From a virus, in the IMG/VR virus record IMGVR_UViG_3300023281_000583, positions 1 through 34,900 of that record: a stretch of DNA of 34,900 bases; one strand, given 5' to 3'. This document shows positions 24,681-32,843 of the stretch, in pieces; position 1 is the stretch's first letter, and each line of letters begins with the position of its first letter. Below the pieces are notes generated by a model, which saw only the letters and a list, made by a program, of their open reading frames with translations, ran no database searches and was not told the origin of the DNA. The translations under genes and the position numbers were made by a program.

Positions 24681-24876
24681 TTTCAAGGTGCTGGAGAAGA
24701 AAGTCGATCAAGCTGCGCTGGCCGGCGCGTAGCCAGATCTCGCGGTCAGTCCACGCTATATCAGGATAGCGAGCGGGGAACCGCGCATCTAACGCAGCTA
24801 GTAGCTTACCATCTAACGGGGGGAGCTCCTCCGCCATCGCTTCGCGGGGCGTCTTGTTGTTATCTCTATAGTCCAT
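24664..24876 (-). CDS. 70-residue hypothetical protein
   Basis: This small acidic protein has the sequence PLDGKLLAALDARFPARYPDIAWTDREIWLRAGQRSLIDFLLQHLEKQKED (in parts). Its W-containing helical segment is common to small proteins found upstream of the portal in podoviruses. It starts inside the end of the DUF1599-like gene (11-nt overlap), with ATG at 24876. No catalytic motif or membrane segment is visible. The gene order suggests a virion or replication-late role, but no function can be assigned. Confidence 0.7.
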   Translation of the reverse strand: MDYRDNNKTPREAMAEELPPLDGKLLAALDARFPARYPDIAWTDREIWLRAGQRSLIDFLLQHLEKQKED

Positions 24877-25219
24877 CGTGTTCCGTGTTGTCGGCTAGAT
24901 AGGCGGCCATAAGTACAGAATAGTTTATTAGATCAACCAGCGTATCGTAGACCGTTTCGTCACTTACTTCTAGCTTACCAGCTTGTACGTAACTAGACAA
25001 TCGGGATATCTTATCGGTCATCCTGACCAAAAAACCCTGCTCCGTCGAGCATATACCCAGCGCTTCGACGCGTTCAAAGTTGGCAAACGGCTGTATACCG
25101 TGCTCGGAATCGCCGGCATAATCCTGATTTTTGCGTTCCATCAGGCTGCGGGCTTTCTCGGTCAGAGCCGAGTGAAAACTCAGGAGGTCCTGCCTATTCA
25201 TACGCTTGGCGGCATCCAT
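24866..25219 (-). CDS. DUF1599 / Nmad1-like protein
   Basis: The protein has 117 residues. KARSLMERKNQDYAGDSEHGIQPFANFERVEALG (about 21-54, given in outline) matches the pattern E.KN.DYG......F.NF seen in the DUF1599 family, also named nucleotide-modification-associated domain 1. It is followed by KISRLSSYVQAGK and DLINYSVLMAAYL, typical of its helical C-terminus. The start is supported by a canonical AAGGAGG 7 nt upstream and overlaps the exonuclease end by 22 nt. Members occur in phages near DNA metabolism or modification genes; the biochemical activity is not established. A methyltransferase fragment at the right edge makes a modification link worth considering. Confidence 0.75.
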   Translation of the reverse strand: MDAAKRMNRQDLLSFHSALTEKARSLMERKNQDYAGDSEHGIQPFANFERVEALGICSTEQGFLVRMTDKISRLSSYVQAGKLEVSDETVYDTLVDLINYSVLMAAYLADNTEHDGL

Positions 25220-25944
25220 AGCTCGACCTCCTTCGTTGCGTAGTCGTAGCTTCCGGGGCGCATAATATAGGCCAGGCGGGTCTGGAGCAGCGCCGTCTCC
25301 TCGGGCAAGCCGGCCTTAGCATACCGCTTGACCACTGCCGGCCACCACTCCTCAGCTTCTAGCCCGTCAAGCAGCTTCCGAGCAGACACCGGGCCCACCC
25401 CTGGACAGCCGGGGTAGTTGTCCGTCGAGTCTCCGGTCAGCGCCTGTACCAGTAGGTTATAGTCCGCCTCCCGCTCCGACACCTTACGTATACCTTCTTC
25501 GGGCTTGTTAGGATTGAAGTGCCGGCCGGGTACTGTCATCAGGTCCTTGTCGGACGAACACAAGATATCGACGCGGTTAGCGTTCAAGCCTAACAAGTCA
25601 TCAGCCTCAAGCCCGTCCTCTTCCAGCACGTCCCACCTACTGCGGATGAAATCCCGCAGCGGGTTCAGCACGACAGGCTTGCGGACCTTTTTACGGTTAG
25701 CCTTGTACTGCGGCTCCAGTGCCTTGCGCCAGTTTTCGCCACCCGTTAGAGCAACATAAACTTCCGCTGTCTTGGTAGCGGCCTTGAGTCTATCGACCCA
25801 GATCACCATAGATTCTCGGGCCTCATTCATGTCCCCGCTTAGGCTCCAAAAGTCGCCACCCCAGTCTACTGCGGTTTCGACCGAGAAACCGATCTGGTAA
25901 AGAGGTATGTCGCCGTCAATAATCAGTCTGCGTTTCCGTGCCAT
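25198..25944 (-). CDS. 5-prime to 3-prime exonuclease (gp6-like, FEN/PIN family)
   Basis: The protein has 248 residues (T7 gp6: 300). It contains the acidic metal-binding residues of the family: D10 and D12 (LIIDGD), LEADDLLGL (D115, D116), SSDKDL (D132, D134) and GDSTDN (D172, D175). A helix-three-turn-helix follows, GCPGVGPVSARKLL (about 179-192). The enzyme removes RNA primers and degrades DNA during replication and recombination. It directly follows DNA polymerase with a 1-base gap between stop and start. Confidence 0.92.
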   Translation of the reverse strand: MARKRRLIIDGDIPLYQIGFSVETAVDWGGDFWSLSGDMNEARESMVIWVDRLKAATKTAEVYVALTGGENWRKALEPQYKANRKKVRKPVVLNPLRDFIRSRWDVLEEDGLEADDLLGLNANRVDILCSSDKDLMTVPGRHFNPNKPEEGIRKVSEREADYNLLVQALTGDSTDNYPGCPGVGPVSARKLLDGLEAEEWWPAVVKRYAKAGLPEETALLQTRLAYIMRPGSYDYATKEVELWMPPSV

Positions 25945-25945
25945 G

Positions 25946-27772
25946 CTAGTGAGTCTCCGCCCAAGTGTTGCCTATGTGAAAATCAGCGTCCATAGGACAG
26001 GACAACTGAAGAATGTCTGTTGTTTTGCGGAAGCAGTCAGCCAGCACTTGTCCGAGCTCTTCCGCTATAGCCTCTTCGCACGACCATTGAACTTCGTCGT
26101 GAACAAAAGCCACCATGTACGCCCGGTTTTGCCAACCACGCTTCCGGCATTCCTTATGCATCTCGACAATAGCCACCTTCATGATGGTCGCGCCCGCCCC
26201 TTGCAGCAGAGTGTTTAGGCCTTTGTGCGCGGACCTAACCGGCAGCCGGTGGCGTAATAGACCGCGCAGGTATTTACGAGACTGCGCCGACTGAGCTACC
26301 CGCTCCAGTAGATTACCGAGGGCCGGTAGGTTATTCAGGAACCTCTTCCTGAGTATGCCGCCCTGCTTTGGTGTAGTCCCCACGATCTTACCTAGCGTCC
26401 GTGGCCCTGCCCCGTAGCAGACGGCATACGCAAAGACCTTAGCCTGGTCTCGCGTCTTCAAGCCGGCAGCCTTCTGGTTCCGCGTGTGTATGTCCCCGTT
26501 TAGAATCACGTCCACGTAGTCTGGGTCGCGCATATAGTGCGCCAAACAGCGGAGCTCCAGTTGCGCCGCATCGCAGCCCACCAGCTTGTGCCCAGGCTCG
26601 ACACGGAAGAGGCTGCGAAACTCCTTACCATAAGGACTGCGCGTTGATGGTACCTGCCCCGTGTTTGGGCGGCTGTGGCTCGAGCGCCCAGTTACCGTAC
26701 CCCAGTGAACCACGCGCCCGTGTATGCGCCCGTTGATCTCCAGCTTTAGGTAAGCCTCCTTGCCCTCGGCCAGCATCCCCAGGCGCTTTGTCACCATCAA
26801 ATACTCAGACAGCGGCCGAGCCTCCGGGTACTGCATCGCCGTCAAAATACTTTCGTCGATCTTAGGGTCACCCTTGGCCGTGTACTGCGCCGGTTTCCAG
26901 CCGTACTTGTCCTGAAACGCCCGCGCAATCTGCACACGGCTCCCCGGATTGAAGGGGATGATCTTTTCCTTCAGCGGTCCTGGGTAAAGCTCAGGGCGCA
27001 AACGTGCCGGTGCTAGAGACTTTACCCGGTAACGGTTACCTTCAGCATCCTTGTAATACTGCGGGGTCTTCATCTTGATTGTTTCAGGCGGGAAAATAGA
27101 CTGGAGTCTACGTTCGAGAACATCGCGGCGATCCACAAGCTCGGCGTACAAGCTGGCCGCCGCCGGCGTGTCGAAAACAAAACCGCGTGCGCTCATGGCA
27201 TAAAGCGCAGCCGCAAAATCATGCTCAATCTGTACCGCCTCCGCATCAAGCCGGCCGTTTTCTACCGTCAGGTACAAGTACAGGCGGCGCGTAACCTCCA
27301 CGTCTTGCATACAGTAGAGGCCCATAGCTTCGGAATACTCAGCCCAGTCAGTCTCCTTGCCAAAGTCCTGCTTCTTGCACTTCAGCCGCTCGCCCCAAGA
27401 CTCAAGGCTGTGGCGGCCCCTAAGCTTGACCGGGATCGCAACAGCTTGAGGCACCGCCCAGTCATCTGCCGACCGATCAGGATGAGCCATGCGCCCCATA
27501 ATCATAGTGTCCCGCACCAGACCTTTAGGCCTCCAGTCTGGGTACAGCTTCTGGATCGCAGGTATGTCAAAGCCCACCACGTTGTGACCGTAGATCACGT
27601 CTTGCTCCGCTAAGTACGCCAGCCCTTCCGCGATGCGGCCAGGACCGTAAAGCTCCGTGTGCTTACCGTCAAGGCTACTCACCCCAATGCAGTGTATCCT
27701 CTCCAATCCGGCCAAGGTTTGGAAGTTGTCAATACCCGTGGTCTCAATGTCAAACGCAATCTCAGAAGTCAT
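25946..27772 (-). CDS. DNA polymerase, family A (gp5-like)
   Basis: The protein has 608 residues from ATG 27772. That start has GGAGG 6 nt upstream and overlaps the primase end by 11 nt; a start at 27796 adds eight unlikely residues. The proofreading domain shows FDIETTG (D8, E10) and YGHNVVGFD (about 61-69). The polymerase domain shows motif A GCDAAQLELR (D401), the O-helix RDQAKVFAYAVCYG (R441, K445, Y449, Y453) and motif C VHDEVQ (H558, D559). Y449 aligns with T7 Tyr526 and E. coli Phe762. The protein is about 96 residues shorter than T7 gp5. The segment between FPPETIK and FNPGSR (about 227-275), where T7 carries its thioredoxin-binding loop, is clearly shorter, so its processivity partner may differ. 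Confidence 0.97.
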   Translation of the reverse strand: MTSEIAFDIETTGIDNFQTLAGLERIHCIGVSSLDGKHTELYGPGRIAEGLAYLAEQDVIYGHNVVGFDIPAIQKLYPDWRPKGLVRDTMIMGRMAHPDRSADDWAVPQAVAIPVKLRGRHSLESWGERLKCKKQDFGKETDWAEYSEAMGLYCMQDVEVTRRLYLYLTVENGRLDAEAVQIEHDFAAALYAMSARGFVFDTPAAASLYAELVDRRDVLERRLQSIFPPETIKMKTPQYYKDAEGNRYRVKSLAPARLRPELYPGPLKEKIIPFNPGSRVQIARAFQDKYGWKPAQYTAKGDPKIDESILTAMQYPEARPLSEYLMVTKRLGMLAEGKEAYLKLEINGRIHGRVVHWGTVTGRSSHSRPNTGQVPSTRSPYGKEFRSLFRVEPGHKLVGCDAAQLELRCLAHYMRDPDYVDVILNGDIHTRNQKAAGLKTRDQAKVFAYAVCYGAGPRTLGKIVGTTPKQGGILRKRFLNNLPALGNLLERVAQSAQSRKYLRGLLRHRLPVRSAHKGLNTLLQGAGATIMKVAIVEMHKECRKRGWQNRAYMVAFVHDEVQWSCEEAIAEELGQVLADCFRKTTDILQLSCPMDADFHIGNTWAETH

Positions 27773-29393
27773 CGTTAGCCTCCGGCTCGAAAGCACTCGC
27801 GGTAGTCTCGACCAGCCGTCCGCTGTCCTTCTGGTACTCGAGGTATCCGGCCAGTCCAGTGTCCCCGCTGTACCTGTTCTTGAGAACCCGCACGGTAGTC
27901 ACGTTCGGGTTGTCGCCTTGCTGGTCGCGCTCAAGACCAATGACCGCATCGGCCAGTTGTGCAATAGCGGCCGAGCCGCGTAGTAGATTTAGCGACGTAA
28001 CGCCACCTTCCTCCAGAGGCTTACCCTCGCCTCTCCTCAAGTGACTAACGAGGAACAAACGAATGCCGTTCTCTTCAACTAGCTGGCGCAGTTTAGTGCA
28101 AACCGCGTCAATGCGCCGACGCTCGTCGCCTCCGTCGATACCCGAAACTACGATGCTAAGGTGATCGAGAAAAACCGTCTTGACGTTGCAGCCCTTGACC
28201 ATTTGCCTGATCTTGTTGAGCAGCCGGTCGTTTTCCATTGAGCCAAAGTGGTCGTAAAGGACCACGCGGCCGGTGCCTACCGTAAGATCATAGGCTCGGC
28301 GTAGGTCCTCTTCGCTGGTCGCCTGGAAGACGTGGTCAAGGTGCAGCGGTGAGTCGATAGATACGCCCATAATCCCAATGCAGCTACGCTCAACGCTCTC
28401 CTCCAGTGCGATGTAGCCCACGTTTTCGTCAGGGTTGACCGTCAATAGGTGGTACGCAAGCTCGCGACAGACTGAGCTCTTGCCCAGCCCTGTGCCGCTA
28501 CACAAAACCACCATCTCATGAAGTCGCATCCCGTGCAGTTTCTCGTTGACAGCCTGCCAGGGGTACGGGGTACTTGCAAAACTCTCCCGCGTCTTGATCT
28601 TTTCCCAGACCTCAGGGTCATCGCCAAACACCAGCCCGTCTGGGCGATGCGTGCGAGCTCGGAAAATAGCGTTGAGGATATCGGCCCCTTTGTCAGCCAC
28701 AAGCATATCACTCGCGTCCTTCATCGGCAGCGTAGCTATTTTAGCCTTACCCGGTGATAAAAGTTCGGCGCAGGCTCGAGCCGCCTTCTGCCCTGGCTCG
28801 TCCTGATCGAATAAAAAAACCACGGACTCATAGCTCTCTACGTACTCGAGGTTATGGCTTACGCACTTGACGGCCGCAGTTGCGCCGGCGCTCACACTAA
28901 CCACCGGCCACTTGAGCCCTTGCGCTTGGTTGATAGATAGGGCGTCGAGCTCGCCCTCACAAATCACCAGCATCTTGCCTCCTGCGGGCCAAAGGTGCCC
29001 ACCGTACAGCAGCTTAGGCACCTCTCGCGTGTCCCCCAAGATGGAGAACTTCTTGTCAGGAAACCGCAGCTTTTGCCCGACCACCTTACCGTCGAGGTCT
29101 CGGTAGTTGGCTACCTGTACCGCCTGACCCTTGTAAGAGCCGACGCCGTACCCCCACTTCCGGCACGTATCATCCTTGAGCTTGCGCTTGTTTAGAGGCC
29201 AATACTCTAGTGAAATCAGACCCGTCCTCTGCTTACCGGCTGTCTTAGTGCCCTCGGTAGGCGAGCCTTCAAAGTAGCCGCAGCCAAAGCAAAAGCTGTG
29301 GTCATCGTATACTCCTAGGTTATCTTTGCTGCCGCATTCCGGGCAGGGAGCGTGTCTCAGGAAGTTGCTTTCTTGATCTTGATTAGTATGCAT
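27762..29393 (-). CDS. Primase-helicase (gp4-like)
   Basis: The protein has 543 residues (T7 gp4A: 566). It contains a C4 zinc ribbon (CPEC at 17-20, CFGC at 35-38) and a TOPRIM primase core (CEGELDAL with E146; FDQDEP with D196, D198). The RecA-like helicase has a Walker A, CSGTGLGKSS (about 298-307), and VFLDHLS (about 407-413). It ends EPEANDDF, an acidic tail with terminal Phe, like the T7 gp4 tail that contacts the polymerase. It starts inside the RusA-like gene (37-nt overlap). No Shine-Dalgarno precedes its ATG, which instead follows a CA-repeat tract (29408-29397). Translation may depend on coupling. Confidence 0.97.
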   Translation of the reverse strand: MHTNQDQESNFLRHAPCPECGSKDNLGVYDDHSFCFGCGYFEGSPTEGTKTAGKQRTGLISLEYWPLNKRKLKDDTCRKWGYGVGSYKGQAVQVANYRDLDGKVVGQKLRFPDKKFSILGDTREVPKLLYGGHLWPAGGKMLVICEGELDALSINQAQGLKWPVVSVSAGATAAVKCVSHNLEYVESYESVVFLFDQDEPGQKAARACAELLSPGKAKIATLPMKDASDMLVADKGADILNAIFRARTHRPDGLVFGDDPEVWEKIKTRESFASTPYPWQAVNEKLHGMRLHEMVVLCSGTGLGKSSVCRELAYHLLTVNPDENVGYIALEESVERSCIGIMGVSIDSPLHLDHVFQATSEEDLRRAYDLTVGTGRVVLYDHFGSMENDRLLNKIRQMVKGCNVKTVFLDHLSIVVSGIDGGDERRRIDAVCTKLRQLVEENGIRLFLVSHLRRGEGKPLEEGGVTSLNLLRGSAAIAQLADAVIGLERDQQGDNPNVTTVRVLKNRYSGDTGLAGYLEYQKDSGRLVETTASAFEPEANDDF

Positions 29394-29767
29394 GGTTGTG
29401 TGTGTGTGAACGTTTTTTCGACTAGGAGTTTGGTCACGTACTTATCGTCTTTTAGTACGCCGCCAGCTTGCAGGAGGTCTAGGGCCCCCTTAGCGTAGTT
29501 GTCCACATCCCCCTTGGGAGTAGACAGCTTGCTGGTCTTCGGTTTCTTGACAAAGAATACGATAGATACCCGTACCTCCTCGTCAATGGGTAATGGCATA
29601 TCCAAGCTGCCCGCATCTTCCAATGCCTGGGCCAAAGCGACCGGACCAGAGACTTGCAGAAAATCCTTATACCTACCGGCGTAATAGGTAGAGGTGTATC
29701 TGCCGCGCTGCACAAACCGGGGCCGGCTCGCAGGCACTGGGTCTACGAGCAGCTTGAGATATATCAC
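29357..29767 (-). CDS. RusA-like Holliday junction resolvase
   Basis: The protein has 136 residues. TPKGDVDNYAKGALDLLQAGGVLKDDKYV (about 83-111) carries the RusA signature: D87, D89, N90, K93 and D107/D108, equivalent to the catalytic acids and lysine of E. coli RusA. The N-terminus (DPVPASRPRF) is also RusA-like. The start is GTG at 29767, 2 nt after the SSB stop; no ATG is available there. The gene sits where T7 encodes endonuclease I (gp3), so it probably resolves branched replication and packaging intermediates with an unrelated fold. Confidence 0.88.
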   Translation of the reverse strand: MIYLKLLVDPVPASRPRFVQRGRYTSTYYAGRYKDFLQVSGPVALAQALEDAGSLDMPLPIDEEVRVSIVFFVKKPKTSKLSTPKGDVDNYAKGALDLLQAGGVLKDDKYVTKLLVEKTFTHTQPCILIKIKKATS

Positions 29768-29769
29768 TC

Positions 29770-30471
29770 TTAGAAGTCCCCGTCTAGAACGGTGGTCTCC
29801 TGTGTGTCTTCGCAGGCCGGCGTATCGTCGATATCGTCTGGGTCAGGTCCACTAGATGGCCCAGTCGCAGGCTGCGGGGCTGCGGCTCCCGATGAGATAC
29901 TTTCTGCGTCCTCAAACGTCTCGAACGGGTTACTCTCGTCTCCCGCCGGGGCGTCAGCAAGGCGCACGATTTGCACTTTCTGGAGGTCCAGTGCCACGCT
30001 GATACCCAGCGGACTAGCCCAGCCTCTTACCGAAAAGTTGACGCAGAGCTCCGAGCCGCCCATGATCGCGTCCTCGAGATTGCCAATGGTCTGGCGCTGC
30101 CCGTCCACGAACTCGATCTTGTTGGTGCGAACGTTACCGTCTCGGTCAGTCCACTGCACCCCGCGCTTGAACTTGAAGATGTAGGCACCTGTCGGGTTTC
30201 CGTCTTCGTCCTCGACCTGTGCCCACGGCGTGTCGAACCGCTTGTAGGGCTTGCGCCGCATTTCCTTCTGCTCGGCGTTCTTGACCTTGATCCACTCGGT
30301 CAGGGTAGCCTCTAGCTTTTCCACCAAGGGTAAAGCGCTATCCTCGGGCAAGCGTAGGGAGGTATGCCACTCGCCCCCCTTATTCTGCTGGCTTTCAAAC
30401 TTAGTGTCTGGTGCGTTGAGGTGCGGGTAAACGGCGATACCCCTGGGGGTAGTTAGTGTTGTCAGCTTCAT
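29770..30471 (-). CDS. Single-stranded DNA-binding protein (gp2.5-like)
   Basis: The protein has 233 residues (T7 gp2.5: 232). FKRGVQWTDRDGNVRTNKIEFVDG (about 103-126) and a GGSELCVNFSVRGW strand (about 138-151) fit the OB-fold core of gp2.5. The C-terminus is strongly acidic and ends VLDGDF, the acidic tail with terminal Phe that gp2.5 uses to contact polymerase and primase-helicase. The ATG follows the RNA polymerase stop by 5 nt. No Shine-Dalgarno is present; the leader is A/C-rich (AACATAAACAACATG). Confidence 0.93.
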   Translation of the reverse strand: MKLTTLTTPRGIAVYPHLNAPDTKFESQQNKGGEWHTSLRLPEDSALPLVEKLEATLTEWIKVKNAEQKEMRRKPYKRFDTPWAQVEDEDGNPTGAYIFKFKRGVQWTDRDGNVRTNKIEFVDGQRQTIGNLEDAIMGGSELCVNFSVRGWASPLGISVALDLQKVQIVRLADAPAGDESNPFETFEDAESISSGAAAPQPATGPSSGPDPDDIDDTPACEDTQETTVLDGDF

Positions 30472-30476
30472 GTTGT

Positions 30477-32843
30477 TTATGTTGCGAAGTGTCGGCTTGT
30501 GGCGACTAGGGTAGGGTCAAAGTCCCCTACCATCGGCGGCTCAGGGAGCTCGACGTTGGCGGGGAGTAAGGTCAGCAGGTGATTACGCACCTGCGTCAAA
30601 TAATCCTCGTCTCGGCTGAACATAGCAGCAACAGATTCGAGGAGGGCTTTGCGTAAGTTGTCTAGATTACACGCATGAGTTGCAAACTGATCGAAGATTA
30701 CGCTAATGTCCGATATGCCATACTTGTCTGTGGCGGTGTTGATGGCCTCGCAGGCTATGGCCGCGTCTAGCGAGTGCGTCAAGTTAGCCATAATGGTCTG
30801 CGAGCAGCGGCGCTTGCTCAAACGAGGGCTAGACTCTTGTACAAGGTTGGTTGTGTATGCGGACCCTAGCGCCGTGCGTACTTTTTTGTACTTGGGCTTG
30901 CGGTAGTCATTGACCACGGGGAATCCGGTAGGTGCGACCCACTCAAAAGCTACGCCGTGCTCTACGCAAATGTTAGAGACTTCACGCGCCCATTCCATGC
31001 CCTTGATTACGGCCGGTATAAGCTCGAGCGTCGCCAGCTTGATCTGGTCAGCCAGGAAGTAGCAAGCCTTTTGCTCGTTAGTAAATAGGTACGTACCCTT
31101 GAGCTCTTGCAGCTTGTCGTATAGCGCCTGAGCTAACCCTACCCTGGTCCCCGAAAATGGAATGATCATTACCGCAGGTTTAGTAAGCGCCCGCGTAACT
31201 AGGCCACTAACGTACCACCCACGTGCAATAGGATCCTCACTGGACTCAAGCTTACTTAGTACCTTGTCCGCCACCGCCTGGTACAGGTCCGCCGGTGTAG
31301 TATTCGGGTAGACGTTAGTCGCCTTAGCCGTGCGCTCGTCCCGCAAGAGTAGCGCCCATATCTGACAGCCACTAGACGATGCGTCAATGGCAATGGGTAG
31401 TTGAGATTGAAAACTGGCCGGGCTCTCCCAAAACTCATCGGCCTCGAAAGCCCATGCAAGGAACTGCCACGGGCGCCTAGCTTCGCACCACATCAAGTGC
31501 TCTAGGGGATTGGCACCCACGTAGCGAAGCTCGTCTTTGTGGTGAGCTACCCAGTCCAAGAGCTCTTGCGTGCCGCCCTTGATGCCGTACAGTGAGGCCC
31601 CGTAAGCCAAGAACGCCGCAGAGGCATCGGATGCGTCAGTCTTTAGCGGCAGCGCCTTAGCAAAATGCAGCAGCGCCCGCGCTCCGTCTGAGCCTTGCGT
31701 ATGTAGGCCAGCGGGTATCGTATACATACGCCCCCGAAAGTCGAGGCAGGCAGGCTGCCACAGGGGGCGTCCAATGTGGGCACGCGCAATCCCCAGCAGT
31801 TGGCCGGCAAGCAGGCGCTTGCTCTTGTGCGCGTTGTTGCGGCTGCGTATCTGATTACGCTCTCGCCCGTAGGTTTTGCGGGCCTTTGGGTTGGTGTCTA
31901 TATCAACCGGCTTTGGCGGGTAGGGCTCAAGCTCCGGCGACGGTAGGCCGCCCAGCGCCAGGCCGCGCTGCCAGACGTACTCCATCACATCAAACACCGC
32001 CTCGTTGACTACATACGGCGTCTCTTGGTGCGCGTTTAGTGCCGAGTACACACGGCTAAGATCGTGCGGTGCGTAAATATCAGCCCTGCCCTTTTTGACG
32101 AGGGTCAGGGGTAGAGACACATAGCCCCCCACGTCCGGCGCGGACCAACGCACCGGCGGGTGTGTTAGTAACGGGTAGAGAGGGGTCATAAACTCCGCCT
32201 CACCGTGCGCCTCCGCCAACCATCCGCTCATATAGGAGCTCGCGCTCACCATACGCACCAACTTTTTGCCCTGCCGCACGTTTGCGCTAGTTATCAGCCC
32301 GGTGGATATTTCCATGAGCTCCAGCGCGACTACGCCCGCCCGCAGCCGCGACTCGCGAGGTAGCCTAGGGGCCACGTCGCCCTTGATAGTGCGGAGCCCT
32401 TCAAGTATCCACGTCTGCTGACGTGCGTCACCCCGGTGGCTAAACTGCGCGGCCTCCAGCGCCTGGATTAGCGTGGGGTAGCTACTCTTAGCCACGGCCA
32501 GGCGCCCCTCTGTTTCAATGGCGGTACCAATAGAGATAGCCAAAGACGTCTGCGGGCGCTCGCGGGTTACGCCGTTGATCACTTCGCGCAGAATAATAAC
32601 AGCCAGCAAAGCGGGGTCGCCCACGACTTGAAACACGTCTAGCGCGGAATGCCGGCGACCAGCGCCGCTTGCTGCTCGGCCCATCCACCCCTCGAGGGCG
32701 GCGCAAAGGGGTACACAGGCCGAGCGCAAAAGAGTCCTGCCCACCAGCGTGTCCGTCTCATTCTTCGTACCCGCAGCGGCCCGCCAGCGGGCCCAATACT
32801 TATCAACTGTGGCCCGCTGCGCTTTATCCTCCGCCGAGCTCAT
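30477..32843 (-). CDS. Single-subunit DNA-dependent RNA polymerase (gp1-like), divergent motifs
   Basis: The protein has 788 residues (T7: 883). It transcribes the phage middle and late genes. Recognisable landmarks are CLDFRGRMYTIPAG (about 367-380), motif A LPIAIDASSSG (D487), motif B RALTKPAVMIIPFSGTR (K555, F563), NLTHSLDA (about 687-694) and motif C VIFDQFATHAC (D718). The catalytic Asp, Lys and Asp are kept. But T7 GSCSGIQH reads ASSSGCQI, T7 Tyr639 is Phe563, and T7 HDSFG reads FDQFA. The C-terminus ends SRHFAT rather than T7 DFAFA. The shorter N-terminal domain fits a divergent promoter specificity. The start overlaps the integrase stop as ATGA. Confidence 0.96.
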   Translation of the reverse strand: MSSAEDKAQRATVDKYWARWRAAAGTKNETDTLVGRTLLRSACVPLCAALEGWMGRAASGAGRRHSALDVFQVVGDPALLAVIILREVINGVTRERPQTSLAISIGTAIETEGRLAVAKSSYPTLIQALEAAQFSHRGDARQQTWILEGLRTIKGDVAPRLPRESRLRAGVVALELMEISTGLITSANVRQGKKLVRMVSASSYMSGWLAEAHGEAEFMTPLYPLLTHPPVRWSAPDVGGYVSLPLTLVKKGRADIYAPHDLSRVYSALNAHQETPYVVNEAVFDVMEYVWQRGLALGGLPSPELEPYPPKPVDIDTNPKARKTYGRERNQIRSRNNAHKSKRLLAGQLLGIARAHIGRPLWQPACLDFRGRMYTIPAGLHTQGSDGARALLHFAKALPLKTDASDASAAFLAYGASLYGIKGGTQELLDWVAHHKDELRYVGANPLEHLMWCEARRPWQFLAWAFEADEFWESPASFQSQLPIAIDASSSGCQIWALLLRDERTAKATNVYPNTTPADLYQAVADKVLSKLESSEDPIARGWYVSGLVTRALTKPAVMIIPFSGTRVGLAQALYDKLQELKGTYLFTNEQKACYFLADQIKLATLELIPAVIKGMEWAREVSNICVEHGVAFEWVAPTGFPVVNDYRKPKYKKVRTALGSAYTTNLVQESSPRLSKRRCSQTIMANLTHSLDAAIACEAINTATDKYGISDISVIFDQFATHACNLDNLRKALLESVAAMFSRDEDYLTQVRNHLLTLLPANVELPEPPMVGDFDPTLVATSRHFAT

